DNA from: Haematobia irritans
Lineage: Eukaryota; Arthropoda; Insecta; Diptera; Muscidae
Direction of reading: 5' to 3'
Length of the DNA: 64,000 bases
Assembly: GCF_050003625.1 (NCBI RefSeq)
Contig: NC_134398.1
Coordinates: forward strand, 24,459,211 to 24,523,210
Positions 46,312 to 59,017 of this stretch are shown here, piece after piece. The position numbers and the translations under genes were made by a program. The first letter of the stretch is position 1, and each line of letters starts with the position of its first letter. A model generated the notes under the pieces. The model was not told where the DNA came from. It saw nothing but the letters and a program-made list of their open reading frames with translations, and searched no databases.

Positions 46312-49300
46312 AGAACACATATAAGGAGAGGCGAAAGTACGGCGTGGCCGACTATGTTATAAACTGCACTATAAAATTGAAATTTTAACAAAATTTTCTA
46401 TAGAAATTGAATTTTCGGAAATCTATAGAAATAAAATTTTGAGAAAATTTTCTATAAACAAAAAATTTGACAAAATTTTCTATGGAAATAAAATTTTGAC
46501 AAAATTTTCTATAGAAATAAAATTTTGACAAAATTTTCTATAGAAATAAAATTTTGACAAAATTTTTTATAGAAATAAAATTTTGACAAATTGTTCTATA
46601 GAAATAAAATGTTGACAAATTGTTCTATAGAAATAAAATGTTGACAAAATTTTCTATAGAAATAAAATTTTGACAAAATTTTCTATAGAAATAAAATTTT
46701 GACAAAATTCTCTATAGAAATAAAATTTTTACAAAATTTTCTATAGAAATAAAATTTTGAGAAAATTTTCTATAAACAAAAAATTTGACAAATTGTTCTA
46801 TAGAAATAAAATGTTGACAAAATTTTCTATAGAAAAAAAATACAAAATTCTCTATAACAATAAAAATAATATGTTGACAAAATTTAAAAAACAAAATTAC
46901 AAAATTTTCTATGGAAATAAAATGTTGACAAAATTTTCTATAGAAATAAAATAATGGCAAAATTTTCTATAGAAATAAAATTTTGACAAAATTTTCTATA
47001 GAAATAAGCTTTTGACAAAATTTTCTATAGAAATAAAATTTTGGCAAAATGTTCTATAGAAATAAAATTTTGACAAAATTTTCTATAGAAATAAAATTTT
47101 GACAAAATTTACTATAGAAATAAAATTTTGACGAAATTTTCTATAGAAATAAAACTTTGACAAACTTCTCTATAGAAAAAAAAATTTACGAAATTTTCTA
47201 TAGAAATAAAATGTTGACAAAACTTTCTATAGAAATACATTGTTAACAAGATGTTCTATAGAAATAAAATTTTGACAAAATTCTCTATAGAAATAAAATT
47301 TTGACAAAATTTTCTGTAGAAAAAAAATTTTGACAAAATTCTCTATAGAAATGAAATTTTTACAAAATTCTCTATAGAAATTAAATTTTGACAAAATTCT
47401 CTATAGAAATGAAATTTTTACAAAATTCTCTATAGAAATGAAATTTTTATAAATTTCTATAGATATAAAATGTTGACAAAATTGTCTATAGAAATAAAAT
47501 TTTTTGACAAAATGTTCTATAGAACTAAAATGTTGACAAAATTTTCTACAGAAATAAAACGTTGACAAAATTTTCTATAGAAATACAATTTTGACAAAAT
47601 TCTCTATAGAAATAAAATTGTTAACAAAATTTTCTATAAAAATAAAATGTTGACAAAATTTTCTATAGAAATAAAATTTTGACAAAATTTTCAATAGAAA
47701 TAAAATTTGGACAAAATTTTCTATAGAAATAAAATTATGACAAATTTTTCTATAGAAACAAAATTTTTACAAAATTTTCAATAGAAATAAAAATTTGACA
47801 AAATTTTCTATAGAAATAAAATTTTGACAAAATTTTCTATAGAAATAAAACTTTGACAAAATTCTCTATAGAAAAAAATTTGCCAAAATTTTCTATAGAA
47901 ATACAATGTTGACAAAATTTTCTACAGAAATACATTGTTAACAAAATGTTCTATAGAAATAAAATTTTGACAAAATTCTCTATAGAAATAAAATTGTTAA
48001 CAAAATTTTCTATAAAAAAAATATGTTTACAAAATTTTCTATAGAAATAAAATTTAGACAAAATTTTCTATAGAAATAAAATTTTGACAAAATTTTGTAG
48101 AAATAAAACGTTGACAAAATTCTTTATAGAAATGAAATTTTTACAAAATTCTCTATAGAAATGAAATTTTTACAAAATGTTCTATAGATATAAAATGTTG
48201 ACAAAAATAGAAATACAATTTTGACAAAATTCTCTATAGAAATAAAATTGTTAACAAAATTTTCTATAAAAATAAAATGTTGACAAAATTTTCTATAGAA
48301 ATAAAATTTAGACAAAATTTCTATAGAAATAAAATTTTGACAAAATTTTCAATAGAAATAAAATTTGGACAAAATTTTCTATAGAAATAAAATTATGACA
48401 AATTTTTCTATAGAAACAAAATTTTTACAAAATTTTCAGTAGAAATAAAAATTTGACAAAATTTTCTATAGAAATAAAACTTTGACAAAAATCTCTATAG
48501 AAATAAAATTTTGACAAAATTTTCAATAGAAATAAAATTTTGACAATATTTTCTATAGAAATAAAATTTTGACAAAATTTTCTATAGAAATAAAACTTTG
48601 ACAAAATTCTCTATAGAAAAAAATTTGACAAAATTTTCTATAGAAATACAATGTTGACAAAATTTTCTACAGAAATACATTGTTAACAAAATGTTCTATA
48701 GAAATAAAATTTTGACAAAATTCTCTATAGAAATAAAATTGTTAATAAAATTTTCTATAGAAATAAAATTTAGACAAAATGTTCTATAGAAATAAAATTT
48801 TGACAAAATTTTCTATAGAAATAAAACTTTGACAAACTTCTCTATAGAAAAAAAAATTTACGAAATTTTCTATAGAAATAAAATGTTGACAAAACTTTCT
48901 ATAGAAATACATTGTTAACAAGATGTTCTATAGAAATAAAATTTTGACAAAATTCTCTATAGAAATAAAATTTTGACAAAATTTTCTGTAGAAAAAAAAT
49001 TTTGACAAAATTCTCTATAGAAATGAAATTTTTACACAATTCTCTATAGAAATTAAATTTTGACAAAATTCTCTATAGAAATGAAATTTTTACAAAATTC
49101 TCTATAGAAATGAAATTTTTATAAATTTCTATAGATATAAAATGTTGACAAAATTGTCTATAGAAATAAAATTTTTTTGACAAAATGTTCTATAGAACTA
49201 AAATGTTGACAAAATTTTCTACAGAAATAAAACTTTGACAAAATTTTCTATAGAAATACAATTTTGACAAAATTCTCTATAGAAATAAAATTGTTAACAA

Positions 49301-51308
49301 AATTTTCTATAAAAATAAAATGTTGACAAAATTTTCTATAGAAATAAAATTTTGACAAAATTTTCAATAGAAATAAAATTTGGACAAAATTTTCTATAGA
49401 AATAAAATTATGACAAATTTTTCTATAGAAACAAAATTTTTACAAAATTTTCAATAGAAATAAAAATTTGACAAAATTTTCTATAGAAATAAAATTTTGA
49501 CAAAATTTTCTATAGAAATAAAACTTTGACAAAATTCTCTATAGAAAAAAATTTGCCAAAATTTTCTATAGAAATACAATGTTGACAAAATTTTCTACAG
49601 AAATACATTGTTAACAAAATGTTCTATAGAAATAAAATTTTGACAAAATTCTCTATAGAAATAAAATTGTTAACAAAATTTTCTATAAAAATAATATGTT
49701 TACAAAATTTTCTATAGAAATAAAATTTAGACAAAATTTTCTATAGAAATAAAATTTTGACAAAATTTTGTAGAAATAAAACGTTGACAAAATTCTTTAT
49801 AGAAATGAAATTTTTACAAAATTCTCTATAGAAATGAAATTTTTACAAAATGTTCTATAGATATAAAATGTTGACAAAATTTTCTATAGAAATAAAATTT
49901 TTTTGACAAAATGTTCTATAGATATAAAATGTTGACAAAATTTTCTACAGAAATAAAACTTTGACAAAATTTTCTATAGAAATACAATTTTGACAAAATT
50001 CTCTATAGAAATAAAATTGTTAACAAAATTTTCTATAAAAATAAAATGTTGACAAAATTTTCTATAGAAATAAAATTTAGACAAAATTTCTATAGAAATA
50101 AAATTTTGACAAAATTTTCAATAGAAATAAAATTTGGACAAAATTTTCTATAGAAATAAAATTATGACAAATTTTTCTATAGAAACAAAATTTTTACAAA
50201 ATTTTCAGTAGAAATAAAAATTTGACAAAATTTTCTATAGAAATAAAACTTTGACAAAAATCTCTATAGAAATAAAATTTTGACAAAATTTTCAATAGAA
50301 ATAAAATTTTGACAATATTTTCTATAGAAATAAAATTTTGACAAAATTTTCTATAGAAATAAAACTTTGACAAAATTCTCTATAGAAAAAAATTTGACAA
50401 AATTTTCTATAGAAATACAATGTTGACAAAATTTTCTACAGAAATACATTGTTAACAAAATGTTCTATAGAAATAAAATTTTGACAAAATTCTCTATAGA
50501 AATAAAATTGTTAATAAAATTTTCTATAGAAATAAAATTTAGACAAAATTTTCTATAGAAATAAAATTTTGACAAAATTTTGTAGAAATAAAACTTTGAC
50601 AAAATTCTCTATAGAAATAAAATTGTTAATAAAATTTTCTATAGAAATAAAATTTAGACAAAATTTTCTATAGAAATAAAATTTTGACAAAATTTTCAAT
50701 AGAAATAAAATTTTGACAAAATTTTCTATAGAAAAAAAAATTGACAAAATTTTCTATAGAAATAAAATTTTGACAAAATTTTCTATAGAAATAAAATTTT
50801 GACAAAATTTTCTAAAGAAATAAAATTTTGACAAAATTTTCTATAGAAATAAAATTTTGACAAATTTTTCTATAGAAAAAAAATTTTGACAAAATTCTCT
50901 ATAGAGATGAAATTTTTACAAAATTCTCTATAGAAATGAAATTTTTACAAAATTTTCTATAGAAATAAAATTTCTACAAAATTTTCTATTGAAGTAAAAT
51001 TTTGATAAAATTTTGAAAAAATTTTCTATAGATATAAAATTTTGACAAAAGGTTCTATAGAAATAAATTCTTGCAAAATAAGATTTTTTAGTGGTTTTGA
51101 ATTTCTATTCCAACGTCTAAAACTGCGACCTAGACTTTGATCAAAAAAATGTGTTCACAGACAGACGGACGGACATGGACGGACTAGATCAACTCAGGGG
51201 CCGTTCCTGAGCATTATTGCCAAAAACAACATGTGTCTATCACGTCCCATTCTGGTTGTTGCAAACATATTCACTAACTTATAATACCCTGTTCCACTGT
51301 ATAGCGCA
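46312..51308 (-). mobile_element. Helentron-like element H (D family) with a 4.7-kb internal satellite
   Basis: Read on the minus strand. The head near 51308 has TATTTATACCCTGCGC and GGAACAGGGTATTATAAG, with (GTCY)n at 51184-51155 (GTCCGTCCATGTCCGTCC). A short leader follows (ACTAAAAAATCTTATTTTGC, 51088-51066). Then comes 29-bp satellite from 51070 to 46375. The tail is GTGCAGTTTATAACATAGTC, GGCCACGCCGTACTTTC and GCCTCTCCTTATATGTG, ending near 46312. Head and tail both match element D (5224-6755), in the same relative order and on the same strand. In H the satellite occupies the place where D has 153-bp repeats. No coding capacity. Confidence 0.75.
46375..51070 (-). repeat. 29-bp satellite array inside H, 1.67-1.77-kb higher-order repeat
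   Basis: About 160 minus-orientation units. A block of about 1.67 kb starting near 47050 is repeated from about 48730. Private variants AAACTTCTCTATAG (47163, 48835) and ACATTGTTAACAAGATG (47237, 48909) are 1672 bp apart. Further on the spacing is 1673 and then 1769 bp, because copy 1 lost about 96 bp near 48208. Nested sub-repeats marked by AAATTGTTAAC recur inside each copy. Confidence 0.95.
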
Positions 51309-52112
51309 GGGTATAAATACTTAAAGGCAACTGGGACCAAGGCTCCATGGAATTTCCATAGTAAAGGAAAAAACCAAAGCAGTAAATGTAAACCATAACT
51401 AGGCAAAGAATATGGATGAAAAGAGCAAGGACATAAGTGACAATTATGAGGATGATAATGAAGCCCCAAAACTACTCTCCAACTGTTCTACGAAAAGCAA
51501 AAAAAAAAAATATAAAAAATTTTCTATCAGCTATAGAAAAATTTAAGATTTTTTTCTTGAATTCCTTCTTGTCAGTACTTCTCCATGGAAATTCTTTCAT
51601 ATGAAAAGTATTCTTCACAATTTATGCACACACACACACACTTTACAAATATTGTTTTAAACTATTTTACTAAATTGCATTTTGGTATTTGGATAGCTTA
51701 TTTGTTGGAATTTTCAATTGGTCACAGCATCACATTACACTTTCAACTTTTGTATACAGGCCTCCCTGCATATCTGTCTTCTTTTCTTTGTCCTGCTCTA
51801 AGCATATGACAACAAAATTCCTAATTTCATTTGAACGTAACAACAGCATAGCAAAAACATTTAATAACGAACAAATATTTGTTAGTTTTTCCTGCTTGTA
51901 TGCTATACTTTGTTCGTTATTGGGGACAATTTGAAAAGCGGATATTGTTTACATATAAATATGCTTCCATCGAAGGACCAAAATATTAATTTCAAAAGTT
52001 TCTATAACTAATACAAGGCATACTTTTAGGGGCAACAAAAATGGTTTTATATTGTACAAATGTAAGGGTCATATGCATAGATACAGGGAATTTATTCCAC
52101 GTGATGGAACTA
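51309..52112. other. spacer, no gene recognised
   Basis: A (CA)7 tract (51627-51641) and overlapping short frames (51194-51469, 51585-51809, 51689-51934) with no recognisable domain. The first of these overlaps element H. Confidence 0.4.
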
Positions 52113-52339
52113 CACCCAGAGAAGGAATATGATGACACCAAACATGTTGCAAGAGTAAAATGTTATTTTTAGACGGTGAACATGGAACATGTTTGTCGCA
52201 ACCATATTATTTTCTCGAAAATTATGTATATATTTGCCGAGAAAACAAAAATTTTGGAACAAAATATTCAATTTTAACGGACCGAAAACAAAATTTTGCT
52301 CTTCAATCATGTTTACGGTCATCATATTCCTTCTAGGCG
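52113..52339. mobile_element. 227-bp MITE, TA target duplication
   Basis: The left end is CACCCAGAGAAGGAATATGA, then TGACACCAAACATG. The reverse complement of the right end is CGCCTAGAAGGAATATGATG, then ACCGTAAACATG. The element is flanked by TA on both sides (52111-52112, 52340-52341). TA duplication suggests a Tc1/mariner-type MITE. The next array starts immediately to its right. Confidence 0.7.
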
Positions 52340-52344
52340 TATTA

Positions 52345-55300
52345 AAAAGTTTGTCAAACTTTTATTTCCAGAGAAAATGTTGTCAAAATTTTATCTCGAT
52401 AGAAAATTTTGTCAAAATTTTATTTCTATAGAAAATTTTGTTAAAATTTAATTTTTATAGAAAATTTTGTCAAAATTTTATTTCTATAGAAAATTTTTTC
52501 AAAATATTATTTCTATTGAAAATTTTGTAAAAATTTTGTTTCTATAAAAATTTTGTCAAAATTTAATTTCTATAGAAAATTTAGTCACCATTTTATTTCT
52601 ATAGAAAATTTTGTCAAAATTTTATGTCGATAGAAAATTTTGTCAACATTTTATCTCGATAGAAAATTTTGTCAAAATTTTATTTCGATAAAAAATTTTG
52701 TCAAAATTTTATTTCCACAGAAAATTTTGTTAACATTTAATTTTTATAGAAAATTTTGTCATAATTTTTTGTCTATAGAAGATTTTGTCACAATTTTAAC
52801 TCCATTGAAAATTTTATTTCTATAGAAAATTTTGTCAAAATTTTACGTTGATAGAAAATTTTGTCAAAATTTTATGTCGATAGAAAATTTTGTCAAAATT
52901 TTATTTCCAACGAAAACTTTTGTCAAGATTTTATTTCGACAGAAAATTTTGTCAAAAATTTATTTCTATAGAAAATGTTGTCAAAATTTTATGTCTATCA
53001 AAATTTTATTTCTATAGAATATTTTGTCAAAATTTTATTTGTATAGAAAATTTTGTCGAAATTTTATTTCTATAGAAAATTTGGTCAAAATGTTATTTCT
53101 ATAGAAAATGTTGTCAAAATTTTATTTCCATACAAAATTTTGTTAACATTTTTTGTCTATAGAAAATTTTGTCAACATTTTATTTCTATAGAAAATTTTG
53201 TCAACATTTTATTTCTATAGAAAATTGTGTCAAAATTTTATTTCTACAGAAATTTTTTTTAAATTTTCATTTTTATAGAAAATTTTGTCAAAATTTTATT
53301 CCTATAGAAAATTTTGTCAATATTTTATTTCTATAGAAAATTTTGTCAAAATTTTATTTCTATACAAAGTTTTGTCAAAATTCTATTTCTATAGAAAATT
53401 TTGTCAAAATTCTATTTTCAACGAAAAATTTTACAAAAATTGTATTTCGATAGAAAATTTTGTCAAAATTTTATTTCTAAAGAAAGTTTTGTCAAAATTT
53501 TATTTCTATAGAAAATATTGTCAAAATTTTTTGTCTATAGACAATTTTGTCATACTTTTATGTCTATAGAACATTTTGTCAAAATTTTATTTCTGTAAAA
53601 AATTTTGTAATAATTTTATTTCTATAGAGAAGTTAGTCAAATTTTTATTTCTATAGAAAATGTTGTCAAAATTTTATTTCCATAGAAAATTTTGTCAAAA
53701 TTTTATTTCTATAGAAAATTTTGTCAAAATTTTTCGTCGATAGAAAATTTTGTCAAAATTTTATGTCGATAGAAAATTTTGTCAAAATTTTATTTTTATA
53801 GAAAAATTTCTAAAAATTTTATTTCTATAGAAAATTTTGTCACAATTTTTTGTCTATGGGAAATTTTGTAAAAATTTTCTTTGTATAGAAAATTTTCTCA
53901 AAATTTTATTTCTATAGAAAATTTTATCTAAATTTTATTCCTATAGAATATTTTGTCAAAATTTTATTTCTATACAATATTTTGTCGAAATTTTATTTCT
54001 ATAGAAAATTTTGTCAAAATCTTAGTTCTATAGAAAATTTGCTCAAAATTTTATTTCTATAGAAAATGTTGTCAAAATTTTATTTCCATAGAAAATTTTG
54101 TGAAAATTTTTTGTCTATAGAAAATTTTGTTAACATTTTATTTTTATAGAAAATTTTGTCAACTTTTTATTTCTATAGAAAATGTTGTGAAAATTTTATT
54201 TCTATAGGAAATTTTGTCAAAATTTTATTTCCTTAGAAAATTTTGTCAAAATTTTATTTCTAAAGAAAATTTTGTCAAAATTTTATCTCGATAGAAAATT
54301 TTATCAAAATTGTATTTCTATAGAAAATATTATCAAAATTTTATTTCTATAGAAAATGTTGTCAAAATTTTATGTCGATAGAAAATATTGTAATAATTTT
54401 ATGTCTATAGAAAATTTTGTCAAAATTTTATTTCTGTAAAAAATTTTGTCATAATTTTATTTCTATAGAGATGTTAGTCAAAAGTTTATTTCTATAGAAA
54501 ATGTTGTCAAAATTTTATTTCCATAGAAAATTTTGTCAAAATTTTATTTCTATAGAAAATTTTGTCAAAATTTTTTGTCTATAGAAAATTTTGTCAAAAT
54601 TTTAAGTCGATAGAAAATTTTGTCAAAATTTTTTGTCTATAGAAAATTTTGTCAAAATTTTAAGTCGATAGAAAATTTTGTCAAAATTTTATTTTTATAG
54701 AAAAATTTCTCAAAATTTTATTTCTATAGAAAATTTTGTCAAAATTTATTTCGATAGAAAATTTTATCGAAATGTTGTCAAAATTTTATGTCGATAGAAA
54801 ATTTTATCAAAATTATATTTCTATAGAAAATTTTGTCACAATTTTTTGTCTATGAGAAATTTTGTAAAAATGTTCTTTCTATAGAAAATTTTGTCAAAAT
54901 TTTATTAAAAAAAAAAAATTATCAAAATTTTATTTCTATAGAATATTTTGTCAAAATTTTATTTCTATAGAAAATTTTGTCAAAATCTTAGTTCTATAGA
55001 AAATTTGGTCAAAATTTTATTTCTATAGAAAATGTTGTCAAAATTTTATTTCCATAGAAAATTTTGTGAAAATTTTTTGTCTATAGAAAATTTTGTTAAC
55101 ATTTTATTTTTATAGAAATTTTTGTCAACATTTTATTTCTATAGAAAATGTTGTGAAAATTTTATTTCTATAGGAAATTTTGTCAAAATTTTATTTCCTT
55201 AGAAAATTTTGTCAAAATTTTATTTCTAAAGAAAATTTTGTCAAAATTTAATTCCTATAGAAAATTTTGTCAAAATTTTATTTCTATAGAAAATTTTGTC

Positions 55301-56345
55301 AAAATTTTATCTCGATAGAAAATTTTATCAAAATTGTATTTCTATAGAAAATTTTGTCAAAATTTTATTTCTATAGAAAATTTTTGTAAAAATTTTATTA
55401 CTATAGAAAATTTTTCACAATTTCTATTTCATAGATAATTTTGTCAAATTTTTTTTTCTATAAAAAATTTTGTCATAATTTTATTTCTATAGAGAAGTTA
55501 GTCAAAATTTTATTTCTATAGAAAATGTTGTCAAAATTTTATTTCCATAGAAAATTTTGTCAAAATTTTATTTCTATAGAAAAATTTGTCAAAATTTTCT
55601 ATAGAAAATTTTGTCAAACTTTTATTTCTATAGAAAATTTTGTCAAAATTTTATTTCTATAGAAAAATTTGTCAAAATTTTCTATAGAAAATGTTGTCAA
55701 AATTTTATTTCCATAGAAAATTTTGTCAAAATTTTATTTCTATAGAAAAATTTGTCAAAATTTTATTTCTATAGAAAATTTTGTCAAACTTTTATTTCGA
55801 TAGAAAATTTTGTCAAAATTTTATTTCTATAGAAAGTTTGTCAAAATTTTATTTATATAGAAAATTTTGTCAAAATTTTATGTCGATAGAAAATTTTGTC
55901 AACATTTTATATCGATAGAAAATTTTGTCAAAATTTTATTACTAAAATTTAATTCCTATAGAAATTTTTGTCAAAATTTTATTTTTATAGAAAATTTTGT
56001 CAAAATTTTATTTCTATAGAAAATTTTGTCAAAATTTTATCTCGATAGAAAATTTTATCAAAGTTGTATTTCTATAGAAAATATTATCAAAATTTTATTT
56101 CTATAGAAAATTTTGTCAACATTTTATCTCGATAGAAAATTTTGTCAAAATTTTATTTCGATAGAAAATTTTGTCAAAAGTTTATTTCTACAGAAAATTT
56201 TGTTCAAATTTCATTTTTATAGAAAATTGTGTCAAAATTTTTTGTCTATAGAAAATTTTGTCAACATTTTAGTTCTATAGAAAATTTTGTCAAAATTGTA
56301 TTTCTATAGAAAATTTTGTCAAAATTTTTTTTCTATAGAAAATTT
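52345..56345 (+). repeat. 29-bp satellite array with about 0.84-1.02-kb higher-order repeats
   Basis: About 137 plus-orientation units. Variants with GTCGATAG, TTTTTTGTCTATAG and CTCGATAG are specific to this array. The mark AGAGAWGTTAGTCAAA is at about 53626, 54467 and 55491 (offsets about 841 and 1024 bp). Another mark, CTTAGTTCTATAG, is at 54021 and 54987. Open frames at 52640-53569 are by-products. Confidence 0.95.
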
Positions 56346-56884
56346 CAAATCTAAACTGCAAACTATTTTACTTAAATGCAAATTAACTCTAAAATATAAT
56401 CATGCCAATTACTTGCCCCTTTAGACAAACCTAATTTTCAATTGACCCTAGAAAATGGAAACAAACAAAAACAGCATGGAATATTTGTTAAAAATCTACA
56501 AAAATGGGGGAAATTATACACATTGCAAATATGGCCAAACATATATATATAGAAATATTGAGAGCATAGAGCAAAAGGACAAAGACATGGACGTAGAAAC
56601 AAAATAAACAACTTTTACAAAACCACAAAAGAAAAATTATGTGTTCACAAAACAATTACATTAGAAACAATTTATTGATTTGGTACAATTGTGATAGCCA
56701 CAATGGATATATAGAATTAAATATACATACGATGTCATACAATTTTCTAGGGAAAAAACTTTTGTAAAGGATTCCAAGGCTCCATCGAAAAGCTGTGGTG
56801 GAACAAAGTAAAAGCAAACAAAGGGATCATATGACAGATACAAAATATAATACGATTTTTTTTTCAAATTATTCAAACAATGGT
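56346..56884. other. spacer, no gene recognised
   Basis: AT-rich. A frame at 56661-56876 (minus) is unassigned. Confidence 0.4.
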
Positions 56885-58015
56885 CATGGCAAGAAATTAA
56901 ACTGTCATTTATATAGATTTTGGGTTTTTGAGAAGATATCGAAAAGCCAAATTTTTACCAAAGATATTATCATAAATTTGCCAAAATAGAAGACAAATTT
57001 TAACAAAAGATACCACTGTGCCACCTATATGTAAAATACGAATTATACAAAATATAAAATTAGCACCATAATCCCCCGCAGAAATTGTCTTAAATTGGTC
57101 AACCGGCATAAAAATGGAAAAGCCACATTGTAACCAATGATATATAGAATTTTAACCACAGATACTTTAGCGCCATCTGTATGTGAAACGACGAGTTGTA
57201 TAAAAACTTGAAAAATTAACTGTATAATTCTCCACAGAAATTGTCATAAAATGATCAAATTTTGACCTAAGATCAGAATTTCAGAAATTTGCGAAACTAA
57301 AGATATAGAAAGCCATATTTTAGCGCCACCTATATGTAAAGTACGAGTTATATACAAATACAAAATAAAAAAACTCATTAAAATATTCATATTTTGGTCA
57401 TACGGCATAAAAATGGAAAAGCCACATTTTTACCAATGATATTCTGAATTTTAACCAAAGATAACTTAGGGCCACCTATATGTGAAATGACGAGTTAAAT
57501 AAAAATATGAAAAATAAGCTATATAATACTCCACAGAAATTGTCATAAAATGGCCAAACGGGATAATATAGAAAAGGAAAATTTTAATCAAAGATATTAT
57601 CATAAAATTGAATTTTTACCAAATATACTTTAGCGCCATCTATATATGAAACGACGTGTTATATATAAATTATAAAAAAGCTACGAAATTCATTGGATCA
57701 ATTAATTGAAATGTCTTCAATCACAGAAATGATAATGTTAATTAAAAAATTAATTTAAAGTCAATTAAAAAATTAATTGATCCAATTAAAAATTAATTCA
57801 TACAATTAATTTTTTGATTGATTTTTGTCTCAATTTAAAATTTTGTTGTACCAATTAAATATTTAATTGAATATTTTTTAAAACTCAATTAAGACTTTAA
57901 TTGGAAAAATTTTCGTGATTTTTTTTTTTTTTTTTTTTTATATAATCCTCCACAGAAATTGTCATAAATTGGCGAAACGGAAAGATATTGAAAATCCCAA
58001 TTTTAACAGAAGATA
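56885..58015. repeat. second, unrelated tandem repeat of about 153 bp
   Basis: GCCACCTATATGTAAAATAC, ACGAGTTATA, CACAGAAATTGTCATAAA and AAAAGCCACATTTTAACC recur. The GCCAYCTRTATRT motif lies at 57020, 57172, 57325, 57471 and 57635 (spacings 152, 153, 146, 164). A MITE (57680-57935) is inserted into it, after which CACAGAAATTGTCATAAATT resumes. I see no similarity in sequence to the Helentron-like 153-bp units. Confidence 0.8.
57680..57935. mobile_element. TTAATTGAT-rich MITE, copy 3
   Basis: ATTGAAATGTCTTCAATCAC, AATTAATTGATCCAATTAA and AATATTTAATTGAATATTTT, as in copies at 29325 and 33105. It splits the 153-bp array. Confidence 0.7.
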
Positions 58016-58395
58016 CATTAAAAACATATTTTTCGATTGGTAAAATTACTGATTGATTTCACCGAATAAAAACGAACTGAACACTTTTTAAATGTAATTA
58101 TTGTTTTTCCACAATACCAAAGCAAACAATAACTTTGAAAGGTTATTAAATGAAGACCTCAGATTTTTACTTCTTCGTAGTTATCTTTTCATCGCAAGCC
58201 CAATATATTAACAAAAAATGGGAAGCATATAGGAATAGGAATAAAACTAGTTTCCTAACTTACATTTTAGAATTAATTAATTTTAAAAATCTACTGCACT
58301 TTTATTGACGACAAAAAATATGCAGCTTCAAATTTATCAAATATTTTTTTGTAAACATCATTGCTAGTCTTTACAATTGAATTAAATCCATTTTG
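58016..58395. other. spacer (possible 3' UTR of the 58396-58683 frame)
   Basis: On the minus strand an AATAAA lies at 58306-58301, about 90 nt after the stop of the neighbouring frame. Otherwise nothing recognised. Confidence 0.35.
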
Positions 58396-58683
58396 TTAAA
58401 AGGATTTAGAAGGCCTTAATTGGCCTCTTTTTTCACGGATTGTTTGCACAAAAGCAATATCTAAGGGAAGAATGAAAACGAAAAAAAAAACCAAAAACAC
58501 CAAAGTGAAAATGCCGAAAAATCCTAGTTTACTTATGATATGCAGTAAGCTTGCTCTTCTCCTAGAACCACCACAATCACAATACAGGCTGTAGAGCCCT
58601 TTTACAAACTTTCCCCAATACGTGCTTTCAGTCATAAAAGGGAAAAATGTTATCCCCACAGCGGAAATCAAATCCCTTATCAT
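58396..58683 (-). CDS. candidate 95-aa membrane protein, unassigned
   Basis: ATG at 58683-58681, stop TAA at 58398-58396. I do not recognise the product. Residues about 53-77 (GIFTLVFLVFFFVFILPLDI) form a convincing transmembrane segment, preceded by a basic stretch (GGSRRRAS) and followed by a charged C-terminus (REKRGQLRPSKSF). The N-terminal part has Cys residues near the middle (LYCDCGG). It sits in one of the few non-repetitive stretches, with an AATAAA about 90 nt downstream. Against it: short, a weak translation-start context, no known domain, and the region is surrounded by transposons. It could be a terminal exon (a CAG lies 13 nt before the ATG) or chance. No intron or promoter was identified. 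Confidence 0.3.
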   Translation of the reverse strand: MIRDLISAVGITFFPFMTESTYWGKFVKGLYSLYCDCGGSRRRASLLHIISKLGFFGIFTLVFLVFFFVFILPLDIAFVQTIREKRGQLRPSKSF

Positions 58684-59009
58684 TTGAGCAACAGAACTGT
58701 TGTATTTCTTTACAAACTACTACTACTACTCGCTATGAATATGAAATTTCTACAATTATTTTTCATTTTTATGGCAGAGCTCTCATTGCTTTTATTCATG
58801 TTAACAATTGTTAGTCGATTTAGAGGCTTGTTCGCATACTCTAGGGAGTGCATAGAGAAATATTTTAAAATATAGGTTTTCGTGTTTTGTTATGCCAACA
58901 ATGTTTCGTCGTTACATAGGACTGCATACACGATGAAAAAAAATGTGCTATCCGCCCCCACACTTCAGTGGCACTAGGACAATCCCCAGCGATTTGAAAG
59001 ATCCAGAGG
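58684..59009. other. spacer with a hydrophobic plus-strand frame
   Basis: A frame with ATG at about 58735 and stop at about 58873 encodes about 46 mostly hydrophobic residues (MNMKFLQLFFIFMAELSLLL and onward). No family recognised, and I do not call it a gene. Confidence 0.35.
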
Positions 59010-59017
59010 GTCTAAGG

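Noticed and set aside
45745..46320. Overlapping minus-strand frames as genes
   Set aside because: Low-complexity, mutually overlapping, beginning in or abutting satellite, no known domain.
21384..55000. A family of Phe/Ile/Lys/Cys-rich proteins (SKFYFYRKFCQNFISIEN type)
   Set aside because: The frames are direct read-outs of the 29-bp satellite, appear on the same strand relative to unit orientation in every array, and break wherever units have indels.
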